DNA from: Actinomycetota bacterium
Lineage (GTDB): Bacteria; Actinomycetota; Thermoleophilia; RBG-16-64-13
Direction: 5' to 3'
Length of the DNA: 53,998 nucleotides
NCBI GenBank assembly: GCA_016278725.1
Contig: JADQBG010000008.1
Span: forward strand, 65,680-119,677
In this document: in pieces, positions 34,165 to 42,753 of the stretch
Position numbering within the stretch: the stretch's first letter is position 1
How the letters are laid out: each line of letters begins with the position of its first letter
Translations under genes and position numbers: made by a program
The notes under the pieces: model-generated
What the model was told of the DNA's origin: nothing
The model's database searches: none
The model's input: only the letters and a program-made list of their open reading frames with translations

Positions 34165-34724
34165 GCCGCGGCGTGGTCTTTGCCGTGGTCAAGAACCAGG
34201 CCGGGGTCGCGCGGGCCATGCGCCGCCTGCGCCGCATGGGCATCTCCAACCGCTATATCGAACTCCTGACCGAGATTCCCTATCCCCCGACTCTCATTGG
34301 AGGAGAGGTCTCGGACACCCGGCTGCCCTGGTTCACGGCGGCCGGCCTGATCGGCGGCTTATTGACCGGCCTCTTCCTGGCGGTGGGCACGCTGCTGCTC
34401 TACCCCCTGATCGTGGGTAGCCAGGCGATCCTCTCTCCGCCGGTGGTGGTCATCGTCTACGAGATCACCATCCTGGGGCTGGTCGTCATGACCTTCGTCG
34501 GCTTTGTCTACGAGAACCGGATCCGGCGCGATCCGCTGCGGGACTGGGTGGTGCCGGCGAACGTGGATGGACATGTGCTGGTGGTTCAGGTGCCGCCGGA
34601 CATGGTCGAGAGCCGGGTTCGCGAGGCACTCCTCGAGGAGGGAGCGCGCATCCTGCCGGTCGAGGAACCGGAAAGAACCCGGCCTGAAGACGACGCCCTG
34701 GTGATCGAGCGGGAGGCTCAGTGA
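34161..34724 (+). CDS. actD: DUF3341 membrane subunit (ActD-like)
   Basis: A 187-residue protein with the DUF3341 layout: an N-terminal soluble alpha-beta part (VVFAVVKNQAGVARAMRRL), two transmembrane helices (FTAAGLIGGLLTGLFLAVG and VVIVYEITILGLVVMTFV) and a short soluble C terminus. It is a constant structural member of alternative complex III. GTG 34161 overlaps the NrfD stop by 4 nt and its own stop overlaps the next GTG by 4 nt, a tight translational chain. Confidence 0.9.
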   Translation: MSRGVVFAVVKNQAGVARAMRRLRRMGISNRYIELLTEIPYPPTLIGGEVSDTRLPWFTAAGLIGGLLTGLFLAVGTLLLYPLIVGSQAILSPPVVVIVYEITILGLVVMTFVGFVYENRIRRDPLRDWVVPANVDGHVLVVQVPPDMVESRVREALLEEGARILPVEEPERTRPEDDALVIEREAQ

Positions 34725-37111
34725 GTTCGGGACCTGACTATCCTCGAGACGAAGTTAGGCCAGACGCCCCCGGAGCCACTCCGGCAGATGGGCTGGTGGT
34801 GCGTCGCCGTCCCGAGCCCTCCGCCTGGAGCGGCTGGGGAAAAGCCATCGCGGCGCTTTTGGTGATCGGCCTCCTGGTCTTCCTCATCGCTCAGATCTTC
34901 ACCGGTTGCCTGATTCCACTGCCCAACGAGTTGGCGGACCAGCCCAGCTTCGGCTACGTGGAGCCCCCGCGGATCATGTCCCCGGCGGAGGCCATTCCCT
35001 TCCAGGGCCCGGTGGCCATCGAGGCGCAGGGCCTGCCGGCCAACCCGGTGGCCTACAGCGTGGAGTCGCTGGCGCGCGGCGAGAACGCCTTCAGCATCTA
35101 CTGCCAACTCTGCCACGGCGAGCCCGGCTCCGGCGTGCCCGGCGAGGTGGGAGCGCTCTTCCAACCACCACCGCCGGACCTGGGTGAGCGCGTGGTCGAT
35201 CTGCCGGACGGGCAGATCTTCGTGGTGATCACCCAGGGCTTTGGGCGGATGCCGGCGCTCGACTGGAACCTCGAGGAGGACGGCCGCTGGCACGTGGTGA
35301 ACTATCTGCGCAGCGTCACCACCGGGGCGCCCCCCGAAGCGGCCGCCAGCGCAACCCAGCGCGCCGCTCTGCTTTTCAACCTGCAGTGCGCCACCTGCCA
35401 CGGACCGACCGGCCGGGGCGCGCTGGGGCCGGCCCTCTACCCCTCGGCATTCATCACCGAGGCGGCCATAACCGACATTGCCCAGATCATCATTGCCGGC
35501 CGTACCAGCCGGGGAATGCCCTCGTTCTCGGGCTACGTCAGCGAGGAAGAGGCCGCCAATATGGCCGAGTTTCTCAAACTGCTGCAGCGCGAGGGCCCGG
35601 CCGGGATCGAGGAGACCCGGCGGCGGCTGCTGGAGTCGGGAGTGGAGGCGCCCGGACCGCCGGGTACCACGACGACGACCGGACCATCCGCGGGCCAGAC
35701 CACGACCACGAGCGCGCCCGCGGGACAGACAACCACCACCGCCTCGCCGGGAACCACCACGGCCCCGGGCGGGGAACTGATCTCGACGGGGCAGCAGGTG
35801 TTCTCCCAGAACTGCGCTACCTGCCACGGCCAGGAGGGCACGGGCGGCGGCATCGGCCCGGTGCTTCAGGGCAACCAGTTCATCCAGCAGGCCACGGACG
35901 ACGATCTGCGGCAACTGATCGAGCAGGGAAGGGCGGGCACGCCCATGCCGCCGTTTGCCGGCCGCCTGACCGACGAGCAGATCACCGCGGCGATCGCGCT
36001 GCTCCGCTCCTGGCAGAGCGGGAGTTCTTCGCTCGATCCGCGGCAGCTTCACCCCGAAAGCGGGCCTCGGCTCGCGGCGCGCGAGTGGGCCCTGGTGGCC
36101 AACACCCTGCTGCGGGGAGTGAGGTACCTCCCGGCGCAGCCCGCTCTCAGTCGGGGAGAGGCGCCGAAGGTGGTGTTGGCCCAAGCAGGCGGAGGCGATT
36201 TGCAGGAAGGGCTCACCCTCTTCTCCCAGAACTGCGCCACCTGCCACGGCCAGGAGGGCACGGGCGGCGGCATCGGCCCGGTGCTTCAGGGCAACCAGTT
36301 CATCCAGCAGGCCACGGACGGCGACCTGCGGCAACTGATCGAGCAGGGCCGGGCGGGCACCCCCATGCCGCCGTTTGGCGGAACCCTGAACGCGGGACAG
36401 ATCGGCTCTCTGATCCAACTGCTCCGCTCCTGGCAGGACGGAGGCGGCGCGGGCGGCACCACCACCACGGCCGCAGGAGGAACCGGTACCACCACCACGG
36501 CTGCAGGAGGGACCGGCACCACCGCGGGCGGCACCGAAAGCACGGCACCGGGGGGCGTTACCACTACGACCGAACCCGCTGGTGCTCCCGGCGGCCGGGC
36601 CGATAACGTCATCGAGGCCGAGGGTTGCATCGAGTTGCCCTTCACGCACAAGGCCCACGTCGACCGGGGGGTCGATTGTCTTTTCTGCCATGCCTCGGCC
36701 CGGCGCGGCCCGGCGGCGGACCTGCCGCCGCTTCAGCTCTGCGCAGGATGCCACCAGTGGATCTCGACCCAGACGGACCAGACCCAGCAGGTGCTGGACG
36801 CGTACAACAATGGCACTGCGGTTTCCTGGGCCCGGGTCTACAACGAGCCCGACTTTGTGTATTTCAACCACCGCTCGCACGTGGTGGTGGCCGGAGTGCA
36901 GTGCGAGCGCTGTCATGGAGACGTGGGGGCGCTCACCATCGTGCGCTCTCCCGCCAACGACTTGAACATGGGCTTCTGTCTGGTCTGTCACAAGGTGGCT
37001 AATTACGCTCTCTACGAGGACCAGCCAGAAGCCGGGATCCAGGGGGCGCTTTGGGGCGAGGATCTGCCCGAGGGGCGCTTCCTGACCGATTGCGACATCT
37101 GCCACATGTAG
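34721..37111 (+). CDS. Nine-haem cytochrome c: four class I domains fused to an ActA-like pentahaem domain
   Basis: A 796-residue protein with an N-terminal membrane anchor (about 41-60) and nine CxxCH haem sites. Single-haem class I domains sit at C128, C223, C365 and C505, joined by Thr/Gly-rich linkers (about 315-350 and 572-625). The C-terminal part carries five sites at C653, C674, C728, C753 and C791 in the context FTHKAHVDRGVDCLFCH, FVYFNHRSHVVVAGVQC and MGFCLVCHK, the pattern of pentahaem ActA. In known alternative complex III the monohaem ActE and pentahaem ActA are separate proteins; here both are one polypeptide. The third and fourth class I domains are near-identical copies. GTG 34721 overlaps the previous stop. 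It should carry electrons from the complex to a terminal acceptor. Confidence 0.92.
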   Translation: MSSGPDYPRDEVRPDAPGATPADGLVVRRRPEPSAWSGWGKAIAALLVIGLLVFLIAQIFTGCLIPLPNELADQPSFGYVEPPRIMSPAEAIPFQGPVAIEAQGLPANPVAYSVESLARGENAFSIYCQLCHGEPGSGVPGEVGALFQPPPPDLGERVVDLPDGQIFVVITQGFGRMPALDWNLEEDGRWHVVNYLRSVTTGAPPEAAASATQRAALLFNLQCATCHGPTGRGALGPALYPSAFITEAAITDIAQIIIAGRTSRGMPSFSGYVSEEEAANMAEFLKLLQREGPAGIEETRRRLLESGVEAPGPPGTTTTTGPSAGQTTTTSAPAGQTTTTASPGTTTAPGGELISTGQQVFSQNCATCHGQEGTGGGIGPVLQGNQFIQQATDDDLRQLIEQGRAGTPMPPFAGRLTDEQITAAIALLRSWQSGSSSLDPRQLHPESGPRLAAREWALVANTLLRGVRYLPAQPALSRGEAPKVVLAQAGGGDLQEGLTLFSQNCATCHGQEGTGGGIGPVLQGNQFIQQATDGDLRQLIEQGRAGTPMPPFGGTLNAGQIGSLIQLLRSWQDGGGAGGTTTTAAGGTGTTTTAAGGTGTTAGGTESTAPGGVTTTTEPAGAPGGRADNVIEAEGCIELPFTHKAHVDRGVDCLFCHASARRGPAADLPPLQLCAGCHQWISTQTDQTQQVLDAYNNGTAVSWARVYNEPDFVYFNHRSHVVVAGVQCERCHGDVGALTIVRSPANDLNMGFCLVCHKVANYALYEDQPEAGIQGALWGEDLPEGRFLTDCDICHM
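35801..35956. repeat. 156-bp near-identical cytochrome-domain repeat, copy 1
   Basis: Encodes the haem-3 domain core from FSQNCATCHGQEG to GTPMPPF. Compared with copy 2 (36221-36376, offset exactly 420 nt) I count about six or seven base differences and one amino acid change (Asp to Gly). The flanks outside the block are much less alike. Confidence 0.9.
36221..36376. repeat. 156-bp near-identical cytochrome-domain repeat, copy 2
   Basis: Encodes the haem-4 domain core of the same protein; partner of 35801-35956. Near-identity in silent positions shows recent duplication or gene conversion within the gene. Confidence 0.9.
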
Positions 37112-37132
37112 CCGGAGGAGAACCGTACGAGG

Positions 37133-39358
37133 ATGATGCCCAAGTTCACACGCCGGGAGTTCCTGAAGAAGTCGAGGATGCTGGCTGCCGCCGGCACGCT
37201 CGGGCTGAGCGGGTGCGGGGCGAGGGACGACCAAGCCCGCTTGGTCCCCTTCCTTCAAACTCCGGAGGAGCAGGTCGCCGGCACCTTCACCTACTTCACC
37301 AGCCTCTGCCAGATGTGCCCGGCGGGCTGCGGGATTCTGGTACGCACCATGAATGGGCGGGCGAACAAGCTGGAGGGCAACCCGCAGCACCCCGTCAGCC
37401 AGGGGCGTTTGTGCGCCCGGGGGCAGGCGGGCCTGCAGGCAATCTACAACCCGGACCGCGTGCAGACGCCGCAGGTGCGCACGAACGAACGAGGGGATCC
37501 CTTCGCGCCCACCACGTGGGACGAGGGGTTGGCCATCCTGGCCGAGGGCCTCTCTCAGTCTCAGGGGAGAATGGCAATCTACAGCGGCCATCTTCCCGAC
37601 CATGTCTACCGGGTGGCGGCGCGGCTGCTCGACGCGGGGGGAAGCGCCCGGCGGCCCATCGTGTGGAACCTCTACCGCGCCGCCGAGGGGCGGAATCTGC
37701 TGCAGCAGGCCGCGGCGGAGGTGTTGGGAGCCGAGCGGCTTCCCCTCTTTGACATCGGCGCGGCCACCGCGGTGATCAGCTTCAACGCGGGTTTCCTCGA
37801 AACCTGGCTCTCACCCGTGCAGTACGCCCGAGGCTTCGCCGAGCTGCGCAAAGGCGCCACCCGCGGCAGCCTGGTGGCGGTGGAACCGCGGCTCTCCTCC
37901 ACGGCGGCGGTGGCCGATGAGTGGCTCTCCCCACCCGGCGGGCGCGAGGGAGACGTCGCCCTGATCCTCGGCCGCATCATCTTGGACGAGCGGTTGGGCG
38001 CGAGTGACCGGCCCTCGGAAGTCGATGCGATCTTTGCCGACGTGAGCGTGCGCGACTCGGCTCAGGAACTCGGACTCGACTTCGAGCAGGTGGTGCGGAT
38101 TGCCCGCGGCTTTGCCCAGGCGGACGCTCCGCTGGCCATCCCCGGCGGCGGCCTCAGCGGCTTCGACAACGCTCCGGCCGCCATGCGCGCCGTCCTCGCC
38201 CTCGACCTCTTGGTGGGGGCTCCCAACCGCACGCTGTTCCTGACCCCGCCGCCCCCGGCCGGCGGCGAACTCGATCCGCGCGAGGAGGTCTCCTCCTACG
38301 CCGATGCTGCTGCGCTGGTGGAAGAGATGGGCGCCGGGCAGGTGGATCTCCTGTTGGTGCTGGACGGGGATCCCTATCACGATCTCCCTCAGGCAATGGG
38401 CTTCGCCGACGCAGCCGCTCAGGTGCTTCTCATCGTGGATTTCTCGCCCTTCCCCACCGACACCAGCGTGCTCTTTGCCGATCTGCACCTGCCTCAGCAC
38501 ACCTACCTCGAGTCCTGGGGCTTCGGGGTGCCGGAGCCGGGAACCGCGCTCCGCACCATGACCGCGCAGCAACCGGCGGTTCCTCCGGTCTTCGACACCC
38601 GCTCCCTGGCAGACATCCTGTTCGCGGCGGCCCGTCTGGCCGGCCCTCCCTACGCCGACCGGCTGCCGTGGGAAGACGAGTTCACCTATGTGCGCCAGTC
38701 CGTGGAGACCATGCAGCAGGCCCTGAATTCGCAACAGATCCAGACCGGCTCCATCCTGACCAACAATTTGGAGAACTTCTTCTTCGAATGGCGGCAATTC
38801 GGGGGTTGGTGGTCGGCGCAGGAGGACCGGCCCGAGGTGAGCCCCACCGTTCCGCAGAACGCCCGGCCGGAGCCGCCGGTGCGCTTGGCGGAGGAAGGCC
38901 GTCCCTTCCGGCTCCAGATCTATCCTCACCTGCTGCTCGCCGAAGGACGCCACGCCAACAAGACCTGGATGCAGGAGACACCCGAGCCGATGACCACCGT
39001 GGTTTGGCAGAGCTGGGTGGAGATCAATCCGCAGGTCGCCGAGGAACTGGAACTAGAAACCGGGGACATCGTCCGGGTGGCCTCCGCGGTGGGAGAGGTG
39101 GAGGTCCCCGTCTACGTCTTTCAGGGCATCGGCCCCGACGCGGTGGCGATGCCGATGGGCCAAGGCCACGTCGCCTATGGCCGTTACGCCAGTGGGCGCG
39201 GGGTGAACACCGTCGATCTGCTGGAGATGACCGAAGTCGGCGATACCGGCGAGCTGGCCTGGGGCTCCACCTGGGTCTCCATCGAGAAGACCGGAGAGCA
39301 CGAGCCTCTGGCCCGCATCGAGCGCTCAGACGCCACCGAAATGCCCACGGGCATCTAG
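37133..39358 (+). CDS. Tat-lipoprotein molybdopterin oxidoreductase-family subunit (ActB Mo-like domain)
   Basis: A 741-residue member of the molybdopterin oxidoreductase superfamily. The N terminus is a Tat signal (TRREFLKK) with a lipobox LSGC, so Cys28 is a likely lipid anchor outside the membrane. An FeS motif follows: C59, C62, C66 and C94 (CQMCPAGC...LCARG). The block FLETWLSPVQYARGFAELRK and SSTAAVADEWL match the ActB-type branch. In structurally known alternative complex III this domain binds no Mo cofactor; whether this version does cannot be read here, but its four FeS cysteines are kept. ATG 37133 follows GGAGGAG and lies 21 nt after the cytochrome gene. Last gene of the cluster. 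Confidence 0.88.
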   Translation: MMPKFTRREFLKKSRMLAAAGTLGLSGCGARDDQARLVPFLQTPEEQVAGTFTYFTSLCQMCPAGCGILVRTMNGRANKLEGNPQHPVSQGRLCARGQAGLQAIYNPDRVQTPQVRTNERGDPFAPTTWDEGLAILAEGLSQSQGRMAIYSGHLPDHVYRVAARLLDAGGSARRPIVWNLYRAAEGRNLLQQAAAEVLGAERLPLFDIGAATAVISFNAGFLETWLSPVQYARGFAELRKGATRGSLVAVEPRLSSTAAVADEWLSPPGGREGDVALILGRIILDERLGASDRPSEVDAIFADVSVRDSAQELGLDFEQVVRIARGFAQADAPLAIPGGGLSGFDNAPAAMRAVLALDLLVGAPNRTLFLTPPPPAGGELDPREEVSSYADAAALVEEMGAGQVDLLLVLDGDPYHDLPQAMGFADAAAQVLLIVDFSPFPTDTSVLFADLHLPQHTYLESWGFGVPEPGTALRTMTAQQPAVPPVFDTRSLADILFAAARLAGPPYADRLPWEDEFTYVRQSVETMQQALNSQQIQTGSILTNNLENFFFEWRQFGGWWSAQEDRPEVSPTVPQNARPEPPVRLAEEGRPFRLQIYPHLLLAEGRHANKTWMQETPEPMTTVVWQSWVEINPQVAEELELETGDIVRVASAVGEVEVPVYVFQGIGPDAVAMPMGQGHVAYGRYASGRGVNTVDLLEMTEVGDTGELAWGSTWVSIEKTGEHEPLARIERSDATEMPTGI

Positions 39359-39374
39359 GGCGGCGAGGGCGACG

Positions 39375-39397
39375 GGCGGCGGCGAAGCGCCGCCGCC
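39375..39397. terminator. 10-bp GC hairpin between convergent genes
   Basis: GGCGGCGGCG (39375-39384), loop AAG, CGCCGCCGCC (39388-39397): a perfect 10-bp stem in the 52-nt gap between the Mo-family gene and the UPF0182 gene. It has no T-tract; a bidirectional termination role is inferred from position. Confidence 0.5.
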
Positions 39398-39410
39398 AAC
39401 TCCGGCCTCG

Positions 39411-42332
39411 TTACGGCTGTCCCTGGCCGCCGTTCAGCGCCTGCAGCCGCTCGAGCACCCGTCCCAGCGCTTCGATCTCCTGCCCGTAGGTGGCCCAGTC
39501 GCCGGCCCGTTGAGCCGCTTCCGCCGCCTGGTAGTGTTGGTCGGCAAGGGCGATCAGGCCATCCACGTCGGACGGTAGCTCGCCGCCCGGCTGAGTGGTA
39601 CCGGGACTCGGGGGCGCGGTGGTCGAGGTCGTCGGGAGACCGCCCTCGCTGGTCGTGGTGGTCCCCCCTGGCTCGGTGGTGCCGGTCCCCCCTGGCTCAG
39701 TGGTGCTGGTCGTGCCCGGCGCCTGAGTGGTGACGGTCGGCGGGCGGACCCCTTGGTCAAAGATGTCTCTGAGCGCCCCCTGGAGGTCCTCCGCCATGAC
39801 CACCCGGTCACCGTAGCTTACGATGACGCGTTTGAGTTCGGGGATGGGGCTCTGCTCGGCCTGCAGATAGAGCGGCTCCACGTAGAGGATGGAATCCTCG
39901 ATGGGAATCACCAGCAGGTTTCCCCGGATCACCCGGCTGCCGGCCTGGTCCCACAGGGTCACCTGTTCGCTGATCGTGGGATCGTTGGAGATCCGAGCTT
40001 CCACCTGCGAAGGTCCGTAGATCAGTTTGTCCTTGGGGAAGCTGTAGAGCACCAGTTCCCCGTAGTTCTCGCCGTCAGAACGGCCCCCCAGCCAGGAGAT
40101 CATGTTCTGCTTCTGCACGGGAGTGAAGGGGCGCAGAAGCAGGAACTCTTCGCCCTCGCCGCCCGGCAGTCCCATGATCACGTAGTAGGGCAGCACCGGC
40201 ACGGTCTCACCGGCGTACTGCTCCATGGGGATCTCCCAGGCGTCTTCCTTGTTGTAGAACACCTGCGGATCCTGCATGTGGTAGAGCGACAGCACCTCCG
40301 ACTGCACCGTGAATAGATCCTCCGGATAGCGGATGTGGGCCCTCAGGTCATCCGGCATCTCCGATCCGGGGGTGAAGAGGTCGGGAAAGACGTTGGCCCA
40401 GGTCTTGGCCACGGCATCCGCTTCGTCCATCAGGTAATAGGTGACGTCGCCGTTGAAGGCGTCCACCACGACCTTCACCGAGTTGCGGATGTAGTTGTAA
40501 CCCGTGCTGCGGGGCTGGGAGTAGGGGAAGTAGTCGGTGGTGGTGTAAGCGTCCCATATCCAGGCGAGGCTGCCGTCGGCGCGCACCACCATGTAGGGGT
40601 CGCGGTCGAACTGCAGGAAGGGCGCCGCCTCGGGCACTCTTTCCTGCAGGGTGCGGCGGTACATCAAGCGGGAGTTTTCGGTCAGGTACTCCGAAAGCAC
40701 CAGCTTGAGCGTCCCAAAGCGCAGCGCGAAGGCGGCTTGGCGGGGAAGCGAGGCCACCGAGATACCGCCTCGCCCCGAGTAATCGTCCACGTACACGTTC
40801 TGATCGCCCTGCGGGTAGTCGAACTCTTGGGCCGTGGTCCGCACCAGAACGTAGTCCGCTCCCGCCTCGCCGTAGTAGATGGCGGGCTGGGTAACCTCGA
40901 GGTCGGTGACGCTCTGCGGGGGGATGTTCCTGACAAAGAACACCGGCAGACCTTCGCCGCGGACCTCGTTTACCGGGCTGGCCACGACTCCGTAGCCGTG
41001 CGTATAGGTCAGGTGCTGGTTCACCCAGGTCTGGGCCTGAGCCTGCAGCTGGCTCTGATTCATCTCGCGCGCGGCCACCAGAAGCTGTCGGTAGTTGCCG
41101 TCGACGTCATAGCGGTCGATATCGACGTCCTGGAAGTCGTAATAGATCCGCAGTTCCTGCAGCTGGGAGTAGGTGTCGAGCGCCGGGCGCGGATCCCAGA
41201 GCCGGATGTTGTCGATCGTCTCCACGTTGCGGGTGACGTCGGCGTACTCGAGCGATTCCTCGGCCGGGAATTCCCTCACGGTCACCCGCTCGAGGCCGTA
41301 GGCGAACCGGGTGGCCTCGATATTCGAGGCGATGTACTCGTCCTCCGCCTCGATTTCGTTGGGGGAGACCTGATACTGCTGCACGAAGGCAGGGTAGATC
41401 TGGCCCGCGAGGAGCCAGACCACGGCCAGCAGGGCGATGGCCGCCGCGGGCAGCCGCCAGCCGCGATAGTAGATGTTGACCAAGAAGATGAGCGCGGAGA
41501 TCACGGCCACCGCCGCCAGGATGTAGAGCACCGGCAGTTCGGCATTGACGTCGGTGTAGCTGGCGCCAAAGGTCACCCCCCGCGGCGAGAAGTCCAGACG
41601 CCAGGCATCCATCACGTAGCCGAAGGCCACCAGCAGCAGGGCCAGAGCCGCGAGCACCGACAGGTGTCCCTTGACGTGCGGGGCCAGCTTCAGGCTGCGC
41701 TCGTTCTGGATGGATACGGCCTGATCGAGCACGTAGACCGCGGCGGTGCCCAGGATGGTGAGCAGCAGCGTCATCCAGAGGAAGGTCGAGGCCGCTTCGA
41801 GCAAGGGCAGGGTGAAGACAAAGAACGACGCGTCAAAGCCAAAAAGCGGCTCCTCGTAGCCGAAGTCCACCTGGTTGAGGTAGAGGAGGACCGTCCTCCA
41901 GGTGTTGCCCGCACCCAGAGCGAAGAGCAGGGCGAACACCGCGGTGACCCCGGTGATGATCCCCAAGACTCGGCGATTGCTGAGCGGCACCAGTTCGACT
42001 ATCTCTTCGTCGTTCACCCGGCCCATCACGCGGATCTTGGGCGAGAGCCGCCGGGCCAGGTACAGGTTGACGAAGAAGACCACCGCGAAGATCAGTCCTC
42101 CGCCGGCGGCGACAGCGGCCCAAGCCTGTATGCGGGTCCAGAAGACGCCCTCGAAGCCCAGCTCCTGATACCAGAGCAGGTCGGTCCAGAGGGTGGCGAG
42201 CGTAGTCAGAGAGAACAGCACGAGCAGGACCAGCCCGACCGCGGCCAAAAGCAGCCGGCGGCGCCGGGAAATCGTCGGGCGTTTGCCCCCGGGCTTGGAC
42301 GCCTTGCGCCGATTCCACATCCAAGAGATCAT
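39411..42332 (-). CDS. UPF0182 family membrane protein
   Basis: A 973-residue UPF0182 (COG1615) protein of unknown function. Seven hydrophobic segments occupy roughly residues 25-325 (for example LLLAAVGLVLLVLFSLTTLA). A large extracytoplasmic domain follows with family blocks RYDVDGNYRQLLVAAREMN, FFVRNIPP and PYYVIMGLPGGEGEEFLLL. A Thr/Gly/Pro-rich linker (around residues 855-910) leads to a short helical end. The family is widespread in Actinobacteria and some cyanobacteria. ATG 42332 has no strong Shine-Dalgarno. It is convergent with the complex III cluster and may form an operon with the upstream DUF3343/YedF genes. Confidence 0.92.
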   Translation of the reverse strand: MISWMWNRRKASKPGGKRPTISRRRRLLLAAVGLVLLVLFSLTTLATLWTDLLWYQELGFEGVFWTRIQAWAAVAAGGGLIFAVVFFVNLYLARRLSPKIRVMGRVNDEEIVELVPLSNRRVLGIITGVTAVFALLFALGAGNTWRTVLLYLNQVDFGYEEPLFGFDASFFVFTLPLLEAASTFLWMTLLLTILGTAAVYVLDQAVSIQNERSLKLAPHVKGHLSVLAALALLLVAFGYVMDAWRLDFSPRGVTFGASYTDVNAELPVLYILAAVAVISALIFLVNIYYRGWRLPAAAIALLAVVWLLAGQIYPAFVQQYQVSPNEIEAEDEYIASNIEATRFAYGLERVTVREFPAEESLEYADVTRNVETIDNIRLWDPRPALDTYSQLQELRIYYDFQDVDIDRYDVDGNYRQLLVAAREMNQSQLQAQAQTWVNQHLTYTHGYGVVASPVNEVRGEGLPVFFVRNIPPQSVTDLEVTQPAIYYGEAGADYVLVRTTAQEFDYPQGDQNVYVDDYSGRGGISVASLPRQAAFALRFGTLKLVLSEYLTENSRLMYRRTLQERVPEAAPFLQFDRDPYMVVRADGSLAWIWDAYTTTDYFPYSQPRSTGYNYIRNSVKVVVDAFNGDVTYYLMDEADAVAKTWANVFPDLFTPGSEMPDDLRAHIRYPEDLFTVQSEVLSLYHMQDPQVFYNKEDAWEIPMEQYAGETVPVLPYYVIMGLPGGEGEEFLLLRPFTPVQKQNMISWLGGRSDGENYGELVLYSFPKDKLIYGPSQVEARISNDPTISEQVTLWDQAGSRVIRGNLLVIPIEDSILYVEPLYLQAEQSPIPELKRVIVSYGDRVVMAEDLQGALRDIFDQGVRPPTVTTQAPGTTSTTEPGGTGTTEPGGTTTTSEGGLPTTSTTAPPSPGTTQPGGELPSDVDGLIALADQHYQAAEAAQRAGDWATYGQEIEALGRVLERLQALNGGQGQP

Positions 42333-42452
42333 GCTGAAGAGATTGGGACGCTGTGGGAAGCCTTGGTTTGGCTCTTCTTCGGGGTCGCGATTTTGGCGGT
42401 TGGGATCGAAGAAGCTTATGGGGGTACTCCTCGTCTCGGCTGGTTCCTCCGC

Positions 42453-42743
42453 CTACTCTACCATCCGCCCCTGGCCGAACCGGTTTTCATCCCGCCGGTA
42501 ACTCCCTGTCGGAACGACGACGCGGTCGTATTCCGCCCCGGCGTCCTGCAGGGCCGCGACCGCGGCGTCCAGGTCCTTCTCTCGAAGCCGGTGGGCGAGC
42601 CCGCATCCCGCGCTCACCTCTTCCGGGGCAGGGACCACCTCGAATGCGACGGCGGCATCGTGAAGCACTTCCTCGGCGGCCATGGCCTGGTGGGTGGTTT
42701 GATAGGTGATGATGCGAACATCATCTTCGGGCGCCCGAGTCAC
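42453..42743 (-). CDS. DUF3343 family small protein (putative Se/S carrier-like)
   Basis: A 96-residue protein with the DUF3343 pattern: YQTTHQAMAAEEVLHDA, a VVPAPEEVSAGCGLAHRL block with the conserved Cys-Gly, then an amphipathic helix. Members are found beside selenium-metabolism and sulfur-transfer genes such as YedF and are proposed to carry Se or S on the cysteine. GTG 42743 has GAGGGG 6 nt upstream, inside the end of the yedF gene region, 10 nt away. The pair is a co-transcribed unit. Confidence 0.82.
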   Translation of the reverse strand: MTRAPEDDVRIITYQTTHQAMAAEEVLHDAAVAFEVVPAPEEVSAGCGLAHRLREKDLDAAVAALQDAGAEYDRVVVPTGSYRRDENRFGQGRMVE

Positions 42744-42753
42744 TCAGGACCCC

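Noticed and set aside
34718-37603. 961-codon open frame on the minus strand
   Set aside because: Antisense to the nine-haem cytochrome and the Mo-family gene, whose haem and FeS motifs prove the plus-strand reading.
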